Below are positions 1 through 8,570 of a stretch of 64,000 nucleotides of DNA, one piece after another (positions within the stretch are counted from its first letter, which is position 1; every line of letters begins with the position of its first letter). The notes beneath the pieces are model-generated. The model ran no database searches. It was not told the origin of the DNA and saw only the letters and a list, made by a program, of their open reading frames with translations. The stretch covers positions 3,127 to 67,126 of the forward strand of contig JAWXCI010000026.1 in the NCBI GenBank assembly GCA_034408895.1. Direction: 5' to 3'. This DNA is from UBA4660 sp034408895. Lineage in GTDB: Bacteria > Bacteroidota > Bacteroidia > Flavobacteriales_D > Sanyastnellaceae. A program made the position numbers and the translations under genes.

Positions 1-242
1 TGCGATTCATGGTGTTGCTTGTCGGTTCTTGCCTTCATGTGGTCAGATGTGTTTACAGTTGCATTTCCGTCCAAATCATAAATGCCACAATCACTTGTGC
101 ACCTATAAACTCCCATCATCAGCAGTAGGTCGCTGCTATTGACAGCACCGTTATCATCAAAGACAACAGGCACTTCCGGCAGTTCGTCATCTTCTAAAAT
201 TCTGTTGCAAATGTTGTCAATGATTTGGTGTGTGCCGGGATA
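1..242 (-). pseudogene. Fragment of a secreted protein with dockerin-like repeats (runs off left edge)
   Basis: On the minus strand an open frame begins just after a TAG at 243-245 and runs off the window. It contains two EF-hand-like units: one with FDDNGAVNSSDLLLMMGVY and one with YDLDGNATVNTSD. Such paired Asp/Asn-rich repeats look like dockerin-type or EF-hand calcium-binding C-terminal domains; the same kind of unit ends the proteins at 28427-29731 and 44816-45490. No ATG lies at the start of this frame, and the second repeat loses the expected LLL...LG after TSD, continuing as HMKART. I therefore read it as a decayed or frameshifted remnant lying downstream of hom. It could instead be the end of a gene whose start I cannot place. 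Confidence 0.45.
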
Positions 243-255
243 CTAATCCGACATT

Positions 256-1491
256 TCACTGAGATTCTTCCAGCATCTCATCCACCAAAACTTCATGTTG
301 AAGTGATGGCTCTCCGCACACCACCACTGAAACATCTTCATCATAGGCCCACTCTCCCCTCGCGATTTTCGAAAAATGAATTCGTCCGGTCACGAATTCC
401 CAGCCTCCGCTTCGGTAGTGTTCATGCACCACATCAAACTCATCAGCGACAAATGATTTGTCCTGGGGGAAGCGAATGAAAACTTCAAGCGAGAAATTTT
501 CTGTCAATTGCAATCTGGCATCCTGGTGTAGTTTCTTGTACTCGTAGTGATAGTCGTAGCTCAATGCTGAAATATCGCTGAGCACTGCACTTGCGGTGGG
601 GAATGCTCCTGCACCGCGCCCATTGAAGAATTGTTTGTCTGCAAAACATCCCTCAATCTCAACTCCATTGAACACATCATCCACATGAAATAACCGGGAA
701 TCATTCTTTACAAATTGCGGTAGAACAAATGCAGCCACGCCATCGCCAAGCTTTTGCGCCCGTGCCACCAATTTCATTTTGTATCCTTTCTCTTTTGCGT
801 AACGTGATTCCAGTTCACCGACTTTCTGAATACCACCATGAAAAACTTCTTCGGGTTTTACAATAATTCCAAATGCATGTGCAAGAAGAATGGTGAGTTT
901 GTTTTTCGCATCGAAGCCTTCCACATCGAGCGCAGGATTGCTCTCCGCATAACCGAGTTGTTGCGCTTGTGCAAGGGCATCATGAAAGGAGATTTTGTCC
1001 TCACTCATTTTCGTAAGAATGTAGTTCGTTGACCCGTTGATGATTCCACAAAGTGATTGCAACAAATCATTGTCGTAGTACTCCTCAAGATTTCTCACCA
1101 CAGGAATACTTGCACAACATGCCGCCTCGTAAAGCAACGGAGCGTTGTGAGTTTTCTGAAGTTCAAGAAGTTCAGTAAGGTGTTCAGCAATCATCTTTTT
1201 GTTGGCACTCACTACAGCCTTTCCATTTTGCAATGCTGTCTTCACAATTTCAAATGCGGCATCAGCATCATCAATCAATTCCACAATCACATTCACGTCA
1301 TCGTTGTATAGCAGTTCATGTTTGTAGAAGGTGAAATGTTCTTTGGGGATGGGGCGTTCCTTGTGTTGATTCTTCACGCAGATTTTCACAATCTCTGCAC
1401 GCAATCCCGGATTTGCATTCAGCACATCGTACAATCCTTTGCCCACCACACCGAATCCAAAAAGTCCAATTTTTATTTTCTTTCTCTCCAT
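256..1491 (-). CDS. hom: Homoserine dehydrogenase
   Basis: Cytoplasmic NAD(P)-dependent enzyme that reduces aspartate-semialdehyde to homoserine, the branch point to threonine and methionine. The 411-aa product starts with a Rossmann fold (GLFGFGVVGKG, residues 9-19). It carries the family signature GIINGSTNYIL near residue 150 and the substrate-binding region NPALDVEGFDAKNKL near 185-200. Its length matches the monofunctional enzyme; there is no aspartokinase fusion. A divergent C-terminal part follows in place of a clear ACT domain. The start codon lies only 6 nt after the stop of the cystathionine-synthase gene, so the two are co-transcribed and should both respond to the SAM-I riboswitch upstream. 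Confidence 0.93.
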   Translation of the reverse strand: MERKKIKIGLFGFGVVGKGLYDVLNANPGLRAEIVKICVKNQHKERPIPKEHFTFYKHELLYNDDVNVIVELIDDADAAFEIVKTALQNGKAVVSANKKMIAEHLTELLELQKTHNAPLLYEAACCASIPVVRNLEEYYDNDLLQSLCGIINGSTNYILTKMSEDKISFHDALAQAQQLGYAESNPALDVEGFDAKNKLTILLAHAFGIIVKPEEVFHGGIQKVGELESRYAKEKGYKMKLVARAQKLGDGVAAFVLPQFVKNDSRLFHVDDVFNGVEIEGCFADKQFFNGRGAGAFPTASAVLSDISALSYDYHYEYKKLHQDARLQLTENFSLEVFIRFPQDKSFVADEFDVVHEHYRSGGWEFVTGRIHFSKIARGEWAYDEDVSVVVCGEPSLQHEVLVDEMLEESQ

Positions 1492-1497
1492 AATTTT

Positions 1498-2673
1498 CTA
1501 GTGATTTGAAATTGAAACTTCGTTGAATGTTCGGGTGCTCTCCAAAACTTGTTGCAAGTCATTGATAAGGTCTTCCACATCTTCTAAACCAACTGACAAC
1601 CGGATGAGGCTGTCTGCAACTCCTGCCGCCCTGCGCTTTTCTGTCGGTATGGATTTGTGAGTCATTGAAGCGGGATGGCAGAGCAAACTTTTCACTCCAC
1701 CCAAACTTTCAGCAAGCCTGAAGAGCTTTGTAGAAGTTACAAACTGAACCGCGTCTTCTTCAGTATCATTTTTCAATGTGAATGAAACCACACCACCACC
1801 AGCCTTCTGCTGTCTCCGGGCTATGTCATGGTTGATGTGTGATGTCAATCCTGGGTAGTAAACTTTTTCAACTTCTTTACACGTTTCGAGAAATTGTGCA
1901 ACAGCAAGTGCGTTGGCGCTGTGTTGCTTCACACGGAGGTGCAATGTCTCAATACCGCGAATCACCAGAAAAGAATCAAACGGTGAAAGAATGGCTCCTG
2001 AAGCATTTTGGATGAACTTGATTTGTTCGCCCACTTCTTTGGTTTTGCACACCACCACTCCGGCAATCAAATCACTGTGACCACCGAGGTATTTTGTAGC
2101 ACTGTGTACAACTATGTCAGCACCGAAAGCGATTGGTTTCTGCAAAGCAGGAGATGCAAACGTGTTGTCCACACAAAGCAGAGCACCATTCTGATGAGCA
2201 ATTCTTGCAATGACTTCTATGTCAGAAATCTTGAGTGTGGGATTGGTCGGAGATTCAAGCCACACCAGTTTTGTGTTAGGTGTAAATGCATCAATTACGT
2301 TTTCCACTTTGGTAGTATCGCAATAATTCACCTTCACACCAAACTTTTCATAGATGTGTGTGAAGAGTCGGAAGGCTCCACCATAGATGTCGTCCACCGC
2401 AAGAATCTCATCACCGGACTGAAGCAATTTCACCACTGCATCAATTGCCGCGAGGCCGCTTGCAAATGCAGAGGCCTGCTCACCCCCTTCCAGTTTTGCA
2501 ACGATTTCTTCCAGCGCCTGCCGTGTGGGATTGTTGGAACGCGCGTAGTCGAAACCCTTGTTTACACCGGGCGCCTCCTGCACGTAAGTGGATGTTTGAT
2601 AAATGGGAACAGAAATGCTTCCCGTCAGTTCGTCCACAGGAATGCTGTGGATAGTTTGTGTTGTGTCTTTCAT
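1498..2673 (-). CDS. metB: Cystathionine gamma-synthase / gamma-lyase family PLP enzyme
   Basis: PLP-dependent trans-sulfuration enzyme of the Cys/Met metabolism family, 391 aa, full family length. The PLP lysine is K194 in HSATKYLGGHSD. The pyridine-binding aspartate is in VDNTFASP (D169), and the N-terminal tyrosine and arginine that bind phosphate from the neighbouring subunit are in FDYARSNNPTR. By sequence alone synthase, lyase and O-acylhomoserine sulfhydrylase are hard to separate. The operon with hom and the SAM-I riboswitch upstream favour a biosynthetic role, making cystathionine from an activated homoserine and cysteine. It is the first gene of the operon; a leader of about 400 nt lies between promoter and start. 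Confidence 0.85.
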   Translation of the reverse strand: MKDTTQTIHSIPVDELTGSISVPIYQTSTYVQEAPGVNKGFDYARSNNPTRQALEEIVAKLEGGEQASAFASGLAAIDAVVKLLQSGDEILAVDDIYGGAFRLFTHIYEKFGVKVNYCDTTKVENVIDAFTPNTKLVWLESPTNPTLKISDIEVIARIAHQNGALLCVDNTFASPALQKPIAFGADIVVHSATKYLGGHSDLIAGVVVCKTKEVGEQIKFIQNASGAILSPFDSFLVIRGIETLHLRVKQHSANALAVAQFLETCKEVEKVYYPGLTSHINHDIARRQQKAGGGVVSFTLKNDTEEDAVQFVTSTKLFRLAESLGGVKSLLCHPASMTHKSIPTEKRRAAGVADSLIRLSVGLEDVEDLINDLQQVLESTRTFNEVSISNH

Positions 2674-2763
2674 TTTCTTGTGTTGTTTTTTATTGATTTG
2701 TTTGTTGATTGAATTGTTGTTGTCAATCTCAAATCACCTACACCCCGATAGGACTTCGGGATT

Positions 2764-2833
2764 GGCGAATCACCAGGTCAGAAAACTTTTACATAGCAGC
2801 GTCCGTGTTTTGTTTTCTGATTTGGGATTCGCC
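2764..2833 (-). repeat. Long imperfect inverted repeat in the metB leader
   Basis: Arms of about 22-23 nt (2764-2786 and 2812-2833) both begin GGCGAATC when read from their outer ends and share most of the following bases up to CAGAAAAC. They enclose a loop of about 25 nt. The structure lies in the leader RNA downstream of the riboswitch terminator and has no U-tract, so it is not an obvious intrinsic terminator. It may be a second regulatory hairpin or a small inserted palindromic element. A tiny ORF, MKWCSSVSHSC (2833-2868, minus), ends exactly at its first arm. Confidence 0.5.
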
Positions 2834-2891
2834 TAACAAGAATGGCTGACAGAAGAGCACCATTTCATCTCAGGAAAATCCTAAAATGAAA

Positions 2892-2919
2892 AAGCTCCCC
2901 TGACAAGTCAGAAGAGCTT
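2892..2919 (-). terminator. Intrinsic terminator of the SAM-I riboswitch
   Basis: Reading the minus strand, AAGCTCTTCTGA and TCAGGGGAGCTT form a 12-bp stem (two G-U pairs) closed by a CTTG loop and followed by a T-rich run. It lies about 35 nt after the riboswitch P1 stem, the usual place of the expression-platform terminator that forms when SAM is bound. Confidence 0.85.
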
Positions 2920-2954
2920 CTCTATTTTGAAAAAAGAAATTGCTGCTTCATAGA

Positions 2955-3064
2955 CTTATCTTCTCCCGCCATGTGGCGGGACTGGATTTAGCACCTTTCC
3001 CGGATATGAACCGGGGCGGTTGCTAAGGCTTCACAGGGCCAGTCCCTCTGCCTTTCTTGATAAG
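2955..3064 (-). promoter_or_regulatory. SAM-I (S-box) riboswitch
   Basis: The minus strand shows the SAM-I core in order: P1 5' arm CTTATC, then GAGGGACTGGCCC, TGAAGCC, GCAACC, a variable P3 hairpin (GCCCCGG / CCGGG), AAGGTGCTAAATCC, and the P1 3' arm GATAAG. The P4 hairpin (CCCGCC ATGT GGCGGG) precedes P1 closure. This is the standard aptamer that binds S-adenosylmethionine and stops transcription when SAM is plentiful. It is followed by a terminator and then the metB-hom operon, so the function and target are clear. Confidence 0.96.
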
Positions 3065-3087
3065 TAATTTGTGAAAGAACGTTTGCG

Positions 3088-3121
3088 CAAATGTAATTGT
3101 AGTCAGGGTCTATTTTCCAAA
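3088..3121 (-). promoter_or_regulatory. Promoter of the riboswitch-metB-hom operon
   Basis: A Bacteroidota-type promoter on the minus strand: -33 element TTTG (3118-3121), 22-nt spacer, and -7 element TACATTTG (3088-3095), an exact match to TAnnTTTG. Transcription would begin near 3080, about 16 nt before the riboswitch. Confidence 0.75.
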
Positions 3122-3241
3122 TATATTTTTAATGAGACTCTGAAACACGCGCCCATCGAGGCTTACAGAGCACACAAGAAGAGTTGTCAATTCAGAAAAA
3201 TGTTCACAGACATCTTCATCCTGTATTTGGGGTGTGATGAT

Positions 3242-4330
3242 CTACTTCCACTCCGCCACGAAAACATTTGTGTCGCGTGTTCTGCCGTTGTGCCGGTTAC
3301 TGCACCACGCCAGGTATTTTCCATCGGGCGAAAACATGGCGAACGAATCGAATTGCGTATCGAAAGTCACCTGTTCCAGATCACTGCCGTCCATATTCAC
3401 CATAAAAATATTGAAAGGAAAACCGATATTGCTTTTGTAATTACTTGAAAACAAAATCTTCTTTCCCGATGGATCAAAACAAGGCGCCCAATTCGCGTTG
3501 CCAAGTTGGGTGACCTGCTGCGCATTGCTGCCATCCACATCGGCAACAAAAATTTCCAGACTGGTGGGTTCTACAAGATTCTGTGCCAACAGTTCCCGGT
3601 ACTTCTTTACTTCATCTGGGGTTTTGGGTCGTGATGCACGCCAAACTATTTTCTTTCCATCTGGAGAAAATGTTGCACCGCCATCGTAACCCAACGAGTT
3701 GGTGACTTGGGTGAGGCCGCTGCCATCAATATTCATCAACCACAAATCGAGATCACCGCTTCGGATACTTGTGAATATGATTTTGTCTCCCTTTGGCGAA
3801 ACCACTGCTTCCGCATCATAACCCGGGGAGTTTGTGAATTGACGAATGATTTTTCCATCGAGACTTGCTTCAAAAATTTCATACTCCGGGTAAATGGGCC
3901 ACACATACCTGCCGCTTTCACGCAACGGAACGGCAGGGCAGGTATCCATTCCAAGATGTGTGCTCGCATAAATGATGGACTTGTTATCCGGCATGAAAAA
4001 ACTGCATGTTGTTCTTCCCTTGCCGGTGGAGATGAGTTGTCGTTTTGTGCTGTCGGCTTTTGCGTTTACGTCCAAGACAAAAATCTGGTCACAACCAAGA
4101 CCCCAGTTCTTGTTGTCGCTTTGGAAAATTAATTTGTTGCTATCAAAACTCCAATAGGCTTCGGCATTATTTCCGCCATGAGTCAATTGCCGGATGTTGC
4201 GCAAATGTTTTTCTTCGGGGTAATGAATGCTTTCATCGGTTGAACCTGCAAGCGCAGGATCAATGGAAGTCTTTTTTGTTGCACACGCTGATGCAAGGAC
4301 AGTGAGTAAAACGAATGGAATGAATTTCAT
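3242..4330 (-). CDS. TolB-like PD40 beta-propeller lipoprotein
   Basis: 362-aa exported lipoprotein. The signal peptide MKFIPFVLLTVLASAC ends in a lipobox (L-A-S-A-C), which decides the start at 4330 rather than the longer frame at 4351. The rest is a series of WD40-like PD40 repeats of the TolB propeller type: AYWSFDSNKLIFQSD, AVVSPKGDKIIFTS, ATFSPDGKKIVW, PCFDPSGKKILFSS and AMFSPDGKYLAWCS. Such proteins sit at the outer membrane or periplasm. The propeller probably binds a protein or peptide partner, but no enzymatic residues are evident. Some relatives are annotated as biopolymer transporter TolB or as the N-terminal part of DPP-type peptidases; no peptidase domain is present here. Confidence 0.82.
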   Translation of the reverse strand: MKFIPFVLLTVLASACATKKTSIDPALAGSTDESIHYPEEKHLRNIRQLTHGGNNAEAYWSFDSNKLIFQSDNKNWGLGCDQIFVLDVNAKADSTKRQLISTGKGRTTCSFFMPDNKSIIYASTHLGMDTCPAVPLRESGRYVWPIYPEYEIFEASLDGKIIRQFTNSPGYDAEAVVSPKGDKIIFTSIRSGDLDLWLMNIDGSGLTQVTNSLGYDGGATFSPDGKKIVWRASRPKTPDEVKKYRELLAQNLVEPTSLEIFVADVDGSNAQQVTQLGNANWAPCFDPSGKKILFSSNYKSNIGFPFNIFMVNMDGSDLEQVTFDTQFDSFAMFSPDGKYLAWCSNRHNGRTRDTNVFVAEWK

Positions 4331-4386
4331 GCGGGGCGAAATAATTGACACATGTATGTTTCAATGTCATGGAAATTTCACTGGAA

Positions 4387-4413
4387 GGTCGTTTAAGTCC
4401 CAAAGGGACGACC
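4387..4413. repeat. Nested hairpin between two minus-strand genes
   Basis: GGTCGT and ACGACC arms surround an inner GTCCC AAA GGGAC hairpin. There is no U-tract on either side, so termination is doubtful. The element lies in the 130-nt gap between the large T9SS gene and the TolB-like gene and may be a dispersed palindromic unit. Confidence 0.4.
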
Positions 4414-4459
4414 CTATTGGAGTTATTGCAAATCATAAGATCGACCCTCCGGGAATTGC

Positions 4460-7279
4460 CTACTTCACCACCTGGATGTAGCCATCACGATTGTACGATA
4501 CACCATCATACCCTTCTGCAGTCACAACGAAATAATAAGTTCCACCGGAAACATCGGATGGATTCCAGTTGTCAGCCGGGCTGTCAAGTGTTGCAATACT
4601 TCCACCCCACCGATCGAAAATGGTGAGTGAAAAAGTTTCTATGAACTGACTTTGCATCTTGAACACGTCATTCTCACCATCGTTGTTGGGCGTAACAATG
4701 TTGGGAATAAAGAGCCAGGAGTTGTTGTACACAAGGATGCTTACTGAAACGGACTCGGTGCAATCACCAAGAGTGACTGTAAGCGTTGCTGTGTAAGTTC
4801 CCAATTCAGTATATGTAGTTGACGGATCTGCATCACTGCTTGATTCACCATTCCCAAAATCCCAATCGTAATCATTCGCATTGCTTTCTCCATTGAACTG
4901 TACATATAGTGGCTGCAATCCTTCGGTCGGATCTGCTATGATGCTCACTGCAATCTGGACTACGTTCACCGTCACACTTGCTGTACCCACACATCCGTTT
5001 TCATCGGTGCCGGTAACCGTGTAGGTTGTGGTGGCATCGGGTGATGCCGTGGGATTCTGCACATCAATATCACTCAGGGAATTTCCGGGACTCCAACTCC
5101 AGTTATCAATTCCGGTTGCATTCAGCACCACACTTTCACCTTCGCAAATAGTTTGATCTGCAGTGATGCTCACCTGCGGTGTGCCATAAACAAATACGGT
5201 GATCACATCAGAGTTTACACATCCATTCGAATCGGTTCCTGTAACTGTGTAAGTTGTGGTTGATGATGGTGATGCGGAAGGATTATTGTCGAATGCGTTT
5301 GAAAGTCCTGTGGTTGGAGTCCAGTTGTAAAACGCACCCCCCGTAACAGTAATTACTACACTTTCGCCTTCACAAATTTCCGCATTGTCGCCAGCACTGA
5401 TGTTGGGAAGATCATTAACGATGATATCAATTTCGGCAGTCACGGGACAAACACCATCCAGAAAATAACTGATGGTTTGAGTTCCGGCACCTCCATCTCC
5501 GGGATCAAAAATTCCTTCCGCTGAATCATTGATGCCCGACCCGCTCCAAACTCCTCCGTTGATATTCGCGTCCAGTTCGTATTCTTCATCATCTATGCAA
5601 AACGTTCCGGGGTCGCTGATGCTGAGCGAAGGAATTGGCTGCACCGTAATCTGCACTTCATCATAACCAACACATGTTCCGCTAATTTCATAACTGACGG
5701 TGTGTGTTCCAACTCCTGCTACGGCCGGATCAAACACTCCTGAAGTTTCATCAGTGATACCCGGCCCGCTCCATGTTCCGTTCGGATTTGCTGCAGTAAG
5801 TTGAATAGATTCTCCTTCCACACATAGGTTGCTCACCGCTTCAATTGTTGCATCAATAGTGGAAACAACAACGATGGAAATTTCATCCCAGACCAAACAA
5901 CCGTTGTTGATGGTGTAGGTAATCACATGTGTTCCTGGTCCGGCCACCGCTGGATCGAATTCACCTGTTGATGCATCGGTGATTCCAATGCCACTCCATA
6001 GGCCTCCTGCCAAATCAGTCACAAGAAAAAACGGGTCATCAAATTCACAGGTTTCTCCCACTGGTTCAACATTGGGGAAAACAGGTGGCAGATATTCATA
6101 CCATTCACTGTCTTCAGAATTGCCCCCGCAGGAAGCATCAGGGCCAAGAGTAATTTCCAACGTGAACATGGTGGACTCAAAAGGATATGGATTGAGCAAT
6201 ATGTCGAGGTAAGTATCGTAACCAGGAATTTCGAAATCAGGCGCGGCATTCCATTCAAACCCGAATTCATAAGGAACCAGTTGTGCCGGAGAAACCGGGA
6301 CAGTGTAGCTGGATGCAGTGGCAGCAGAGCAGGAATTATCTGCAATAAAAGAATTGATGGAGCCACTTGCGTAAACTACGGTTGCTGTGTCGCCACAAAT
6401 GGTTTGGCCAGTGAACGTGATAGTGACGTTGGTCAATGCACCAATGTCAACGCCTACACAATCATAAATCTGGACTTTCCAACCGGGCTGTGTGGCATCA
6501 CATCCGTAAAGCGGTGCCCAGTTGATAAGTGTATTGCCGGGTCCATAAGAATCGAATGTGCCGCTTAACGGAGTTCCCATAGCACACACATTGTAATTAG
6601 GAGAAGGCTCTGTGGTGAAACACAGTCCGTTGATGTTGTTGCCGGCATTGCAATTTGTGCCGGGATTGGGTGCAAGCAAAATATCAGGGCTTCCGCAGGC
6701 GATGGGTCCCACAAGATGAAAACCCAAATCGCTCACGAACGTGTGGTTCGCATTCATGCAAACTGTTATCTCCGTATTTGAATCAATGATTATGGGATCT
6801 GCAGGCGGATTGTAATAAGGTGTGATGGTTCCGGCATCAATTGTCCCGACAAGATTTACTGACGAACATCCGGGAGGAATGGGAGCCACATCTACGGTCG
6901 GGCCTTCTGTCACCTGAACTATCCATGCGCGGTAACATCCCACTATCACTCCGTCACCATCAATAATCGTAACGCGATAGCCACCGGGATCAAGGTTAGT
7001 GATGGAGGAGTTGAACACATCACTTTCCGTCAGGTAATCATACCACGAATTGGTGGGAAGGTTAAACTCCTGCCATTCGAAATCCCAAGGCCCGGTTCCC
7101 CCGGGAGCAATGGCATTCAACTCGCCCAGTGCGCCAGGACAGAAAAAATAAATGCTGTCATTTTGCGCACCGTTGGTGTAGGCAGTGAGGCCGCTGCTGC
7201 TGGCAGAAAGGGAAATGAGTTGAGAGTGGAGGAGTTGAGACAGTAAGAGGATGGAAAGAAGCAGGTAGAATTTGTTCAT
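4460..7279 (-). CDS. Large T9SS type B cargo protein with P-domain-like and PKD/Ig-like modules
   Basis: 939-aa secreted protein. The start at 7279 is chosen because the signal peptide MNKFYLLLSILLLSQLLHSQ begins there; the 47 codons upstream are not protein-like. Residues about 120-290 resemble a proprotein-convertase P domain (HTFVSDLGFHLVGP ... GWKVQIYDCVGVDIGAL). Three modules of the form GGxWSGxGITDxxxGxFDPAVAG and two Ig-like 'ICEGESVV' modules follow, then one PKD domain (YDWDFGNGESSS). The last 85 residues are the gliding-motility/CHU_C type sorting domain (FIPNIVTPNNDGENDVF ... GYIQVVK). T9SS exports it and probably leaves it attached to, or released from, the cell surface. The ligand is unknown; the modules suggest adhesion. 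Confidence 0.85.
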   Translation of the reverse strand: MNKFYLLLSILLLSQLLHSQLISLSASSSGLTAYTNGAQNDSIYFFCPGALGELNAIAPGGTGPWDFEWQEFNLPTNSWYDYLTESDVFNSSITNLDPGGYRVTIIDGDGVIVGCYRAWIVQVTEGPTVDVAPIPPGCSSVNLVGTIDAGTITPYYNPPADPIIIDSNTEITVCMNANHTFVSDLGFHLVGPIACGSPDILLAPNPGTNCNAGNNINGLCFTTEPSPNYNVCAMGTPLSGTFDSYGPGNTLINWAPLYGCDATQPGWKVQIYDCVGVDIGALTNVTITFTGQTICGDTATVVYASGSINSFIADNSCSAATASSYTVPVSPAQLVPYEFGFEWNAAPDFEIPGYDTYLDILLNPYPFESTMFTLEITLGPDASCGGNSEDSEWYEYLPPVFPNVEPVGETCEFDDPFFLVTDLAGGLWSGIGITDASTGEFDPAVAGPGTHVITYTINNGCLVWDEISIVVVSTIDATIEAVSNLCVEGESIQLTAANPNGTWSGPGITDETSGVFDPAVAGVGTHTVSYEISGTCVGYDEVQITVQPIPSLSISDPGTFCIDDEEYELDANINGGVWSGSGINDSAEGIFDPGDGGAGTQTISYFLDGVCPVTAEIDIIVNDLPNISAGDNAEICEGESVVITVTGGAFYNWTPTTGLSNAFDNNPSASPSSTTTYTVTGTDSNGCVNSDVITVFVYGTPQVSITADQTICEGESVVLNATGIDNWSWSPGNSLSDIDVQNPTASPDATTTYTVTGTDENGCVGTASVTVNVVQIAVSIIADPTEGLQPLYVQFNGESNANDYDWDFGNGESSSDADPSTTYTELGTYTATLTVTLGDCTESVSVSILVYNNSWLFIPNIVTPNNDGENDVFKMQSQFIETFSLTIFDRWGGSIATLDSPADNWNPSDVSGGTYYFVVTAEGYDGVSYNRDGYIQVVK

Positions 7280-8129
7280 AAAGGTTCTGATTTTCAAATT
7301 ACATGACGCGCCAAAGGTGCTGGAAAGTTGGCTGGGGTAGAAAATATCTGCAATCATTCCTACAGGAGACCACCTGCCGCGATGATCAGATCGAGAAACT
7401 AGAAACGGTTTACAGCACAACTTTCATGAAAACAGTCTGGTCGTGGATAGTGCCGAACCTTAGCGCAGAGGCCGAAGGTCCGCAACTTGCCCAAAGGGAC
7501 AAGAAAATTGACACGCAGGAAGTAGAGATAAAACTTCTGCGCGTTATCAAGGAGTTGAAGGCTCCGAATGTGAGCACAGAGGTGGGGAATAACTGAGCCT
7601 CTTCTCAGTTGAAGTTTAAAGCGAACACATTTTCCGGGGTGATGTCTGGCGATTGCCCATATTTGCAACGCTACAGGAACTACATGGGCATAATCGCCTG
7701 CGCACGACTATGATATACACCCATAGCCTGTCCCGATTTATCGGGATGAGTACAAAGCACATCAGCAAGATTCCATCACCCTTTGACACGCTATAGAAGA
7801 TATTACATTTGGTCAATAATGCGCTATTCACTAGCGGGAATTGTACAGATAGTGGTACGATACCCGCTACTAAGTAGCCGATATAAGTAAGTTAGGTGCA
7901 AGTTTAAGAGCGACCGCTCCGCTTAGACAACTTGACTGAAAACAATTACGACAATGACTAAAAAAATACTCTCACGATAGACACGAGAACCATCAAAGGT
8001 TTACTTTGAGAGTTCTTGACTGATAAATAAGTTCTATAATTGCAAAACAAAAGTGGAGACCAGCGACCACTTACAAAAACGGGGCGACACCGAAAAGCCA
8101 TACGAGTAGGACAAAAATAAGAATTAAAA
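7280..8129. other. Gene-poor stretch without a recognisable gene
   Basis: No frame in these 850 bases gives a protein I recognise. Frames at 7303-7596 (+) and 7399-7668 (-) are open but unlike their neighbours in composition. Two sharp hairpins are present: TCCCGAT-TT-ATCGGGA at 7731-7746 and a longer one at 7832-7869. The region looks like accumulated debris upstream of the small membrane protein pair. Confidence 0.5.
7832..7869. repeat. 38-bp near-perfect palindrome
   Basis: Arms TAGCGGGAATTGTAC and GTACGATACCCGCTA pair over 15 positions with two mismatches around an 8-nt loop. There is no U-tract. It could be a single-strand recombination site, a mobile-element end or a transcript hairpin. 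Nothing next to it decides between these. Confidence 0.45.
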
Positions 8130-8315
8130 ATGTTTAATAAATTTAACTTCACTGACAAATTGCTTTTTATAGCTGCAATACTTTCGCTTGTTTATTCTGA
8201 ATTTCTATTTTTTAATGGACACGAATCCCAAGCGATTTTTATTGGACTTTGGGTGCCCACAATACTGTGTTTTGGAATATACTTACATTTAATAAATAAA
8301 AATAAAAATGATTGA
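8130..8315 (+). CDS. Small two-helix membrane protein
   Basis: 61-aa protein beginning MFNKFNFTDKLLFIAAILS, with two hydrophobic segments at about residues 11-27 and 36-54, a short polar loop (FNGHESQ) and a lysine/asparagine-rich tail. Hydrophobic-segment pattern, A-rich leader and ATG make it credible as a real inner-membrane protein of a small conserved Bacteroidota type, though I cannot name it. Its last codons overlap the start of the next small gene by 8 nt, so the two are translationally coupled. It is the only region in 7.3-9.3 kb that looks intact. Confidence 0.6.
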   Translation: MFNKFNFTDKLLFIAAILSLVYSEFLFFNGHESQAIFIGLWVPTILCFGIYLHLINKNKND

Positions 8316-8412
8316 TTTTATACCATATTTCGCAGGAATAATTACCTTATTGTTCAGTGTTGGATTTGCACATGCTGTAACCTATGCTGGCAACAAGGAC
8401 AAAGAAAAGTAA
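8308..8412 (+). CDS. 34-aa membrane miniprotein overlapping the previous gene
   Basis: ATG at 8308 lies inside the last codons of the preceding gene and reads MIDFIPYFAGIITLLFSVG, then FAHAVTYAGNKDKEK and stop. It has a single hydrophobic helix (about residues 5-24) and a charged C-terminus, as in small single-span subunits. The 8-nt overlap and matched membrane character suggest that the two products work together. No function can be given. Confidence 0.55.
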   Translation: MIDFIPYFAGIITLLFSVGFAHAVTYAGNKDKEK

Positions 8413-8570
8413 ATAAAACCTGCCCATATCAGCACCTTTTAATGTCATTCGTGATCCCTTCGAGGTTGTGGTTAATGAAAGTTTAGCTTTTCATCCCGAA
8501 GCTTCAGGGTTTTGGTAAAAGCACCGCCCTTCGGGTAGCTACAAAACGCTATGGCGCAAGCGGACAATAA

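Noticed and set aside
2008..2712. 234-aa open frame on the plus strand
   Set aside because: It lies antisense to the well-supported metB gene, has a Cys/His-rich, non-protein-like composition and no domain; a shadow frame.
7303..7596. 97-aa plus-strand frame as a gene
   Set aside because: No start signal, no homology I recognise, and a composition change within the frame; left as part of the gene-poor stretch.
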